From the NCBI GenBank assembly GCA_014843695.1, contig CM026390.1, forward strand, positions 98,507,470 to 98,571,469: DNA of 64,000 bases. The letters are read 5' to 3'. This stretch comes from Archivesica marissinica (Eukaryota; Mollusca; Bivalvia; Venerida; Vesicomyidae). A program made the translations under genes and the position numbers. This document shows, piece by piece, positions 63,151 to 64,000 of the stretch (the first letter of the stretch is position 1; each line of letters opens with the position of its first letter). The notes beneath the pieces are model-generated. The model saw only the letters and a program-made list of their open reading frames with translations. It made no database searches and was not told the DNA's origin.

Positions 63151-63382
63151 GTTTATACAAATTTATTTTATCTCCATTGCGAAACAAGTTATTTCAACTT
63201 ATATTATTCACTCTCGAGACCTCATTCCTGATGGAATCCATCGCCACGAGGGAGAGAGAAGAGGCATGCGGAATTTAAATGCCCAGCCTAAGGACACAGT
63301 CGTAACGGCTCCAGCGGGGCTCGAACTCCGGACCTTTCGCACCTGAAGCGAACGTGCATCCACTGCGCTATCACGACTTCCA
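63151..63382 (-). mobile_element. SINE-A copy, source of the right-edge satellite
   Basis: Full-length SINE-A, tail to head from left to right. Its tRNA head (CATCCACTGCGCTATCACGA..CTTCCAC in plus sense) continues without a break into the 39-bp array. Confidence 0.9.
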
Positions 63383-64000
63383 CTTTTAGAATGTGCATCC
63401 ACTGCGCTATCACGGCTTCCACTTTTAGAACGTGCATCCACTGCGCTAGCACGGCTTCCATCCACTGCGCTATCACGGCTTCCACTTTTAGAACGTGCAT
63501 CCACTGCGCTAGCACGGCTTCCATCCACTGCGCTATCACGGCTTCCACTTTTAGAACGTGCATCCACTGCGCTATCACGACTTCCATCCACTGCGCTATC
63601 ACGGCTTCCACTTTTAGAACGTGCATCCACTGCGCTATCACGGCTTCCACTTTTAGAACGTGCATCCACTGCGCTATCACGGCTTCCACTTTTAGAACGT
63701 GCATCCACTGCGCTATCACGGCTTCCACTTTTAGAACGTGCATCCACTGCGCTATCACGGCTTCCACTTTTAGAACGTGCATCCACTGCGCTAGCACGGC
63801 TTCCATCCACTGCTATCACGGCTTCCACTTTTAGAACGTGCATCCACTGCGCTAGCACGGCTTCCATCCACTGCGCTATCACGGCTTCCACTTTTAGAAC
63901 GTGCATCCACTGCGCTATCACGGCTTCCACTTTTAGAACGTGCATCCACTGCGCTAGCACGGCTTCCATCCACTGCGCTATCACGGCTTCCACTTTTAGA
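63375..64000 (-). repeat. 39-bp satellite made from the SINE-A tRNA head
   Basis: About 15 units of GTGCATCCACTGCGCTATCA plus CGGCTTCCACTTTTAGAAC, with several 21-bp short units (CATCCACTGCGCTAGCACGG). In minus sense each unit carries TGATAGCGCAGTGGATGC, the Pol III A-box region, and no B-box. It runs off the window edge. Confidence 0.93.

Noticed and set aside
63208..63993. Long ORFs with AVDARSKSGSRDS repeats
   Set aside because: Translation of the SINE-head satellite (39-bp period).

Overview
The window reads as a repeat-choked intronic landscape from a spliced, AT-rich animal genome. It carries tRNA-derived SINEs, MITEs, Tc1, hAT-like and THAP/YqaJ DNA transposons and many minisatellites. 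The host gene is animal-type and the SINE/MITE repertoire resembles what I know of molluscs, so a bivalve mollusc is my best guess. That is an inference, not something the sequence proves.

The main host gene is SMG6 (EST1A), the nonsense-mediated decay (NMD) endonuclease, on the minus strand. I could place 18 coding exons from the start codon at 52177 down to 2208, about 1,694 codons. Every donor/acceptor phase agrees. The order along the protein is: short N-terminal exon, exon-junction-complex binding motif (EBM) 1, EBM 2 inside a 1.1-kb exon, a charged linker, a 1.7-kb low-complexity exon with a DDRGH repeat, then the 14-3-3-like/TPR core. The C-terminal PIN nuclease exons lie beyond the left edge. 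A second, unnamed host gene runs on the plus strand (four internal exons, 56681-62838) and encodes a Q/N/G/S-rich protein. The two genes are divergent.

The SMG6 introns hold nearly everything else. From left to right they contain a 64-bp array, a 70-bp array, and a 23-bp array split by a hAT-like element. Next come a 42-bp array built from an SMG6 exon end plus its splice donor, then 21-, 66-, 66-, 27- and 32-bp arrays. A 39-bp satellite follows, grown from the end of a TIR element, and then a 50-bp array. A complete 6.4-kb transposon (37081-43498) has convergent THAP-DDE transposase (broken) and SWIM-YqaJ exonuclease (intact) genes. Beyond SMG6 exon 1 lie 26-bp repeats, an apparently intact Tc1 element (54600-56112), SINEs, and at the right edge a 39-bp satellite derived from a SINE tRNA head.

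The most unusual feature is a recurring architecture: tandem arrays that start at, or are built from, an exon 3' end and its 5' splice site. It is clearest in SMG6 exon 14 and in exon 3 of the THAP transposon. A degenerate two-copy version in SMG6 exon 2 duplicates the EBM. In SMG6 exon 14 the use of any internal decoy donor would put an in-frame stop into the mRNA of an NMD factor.
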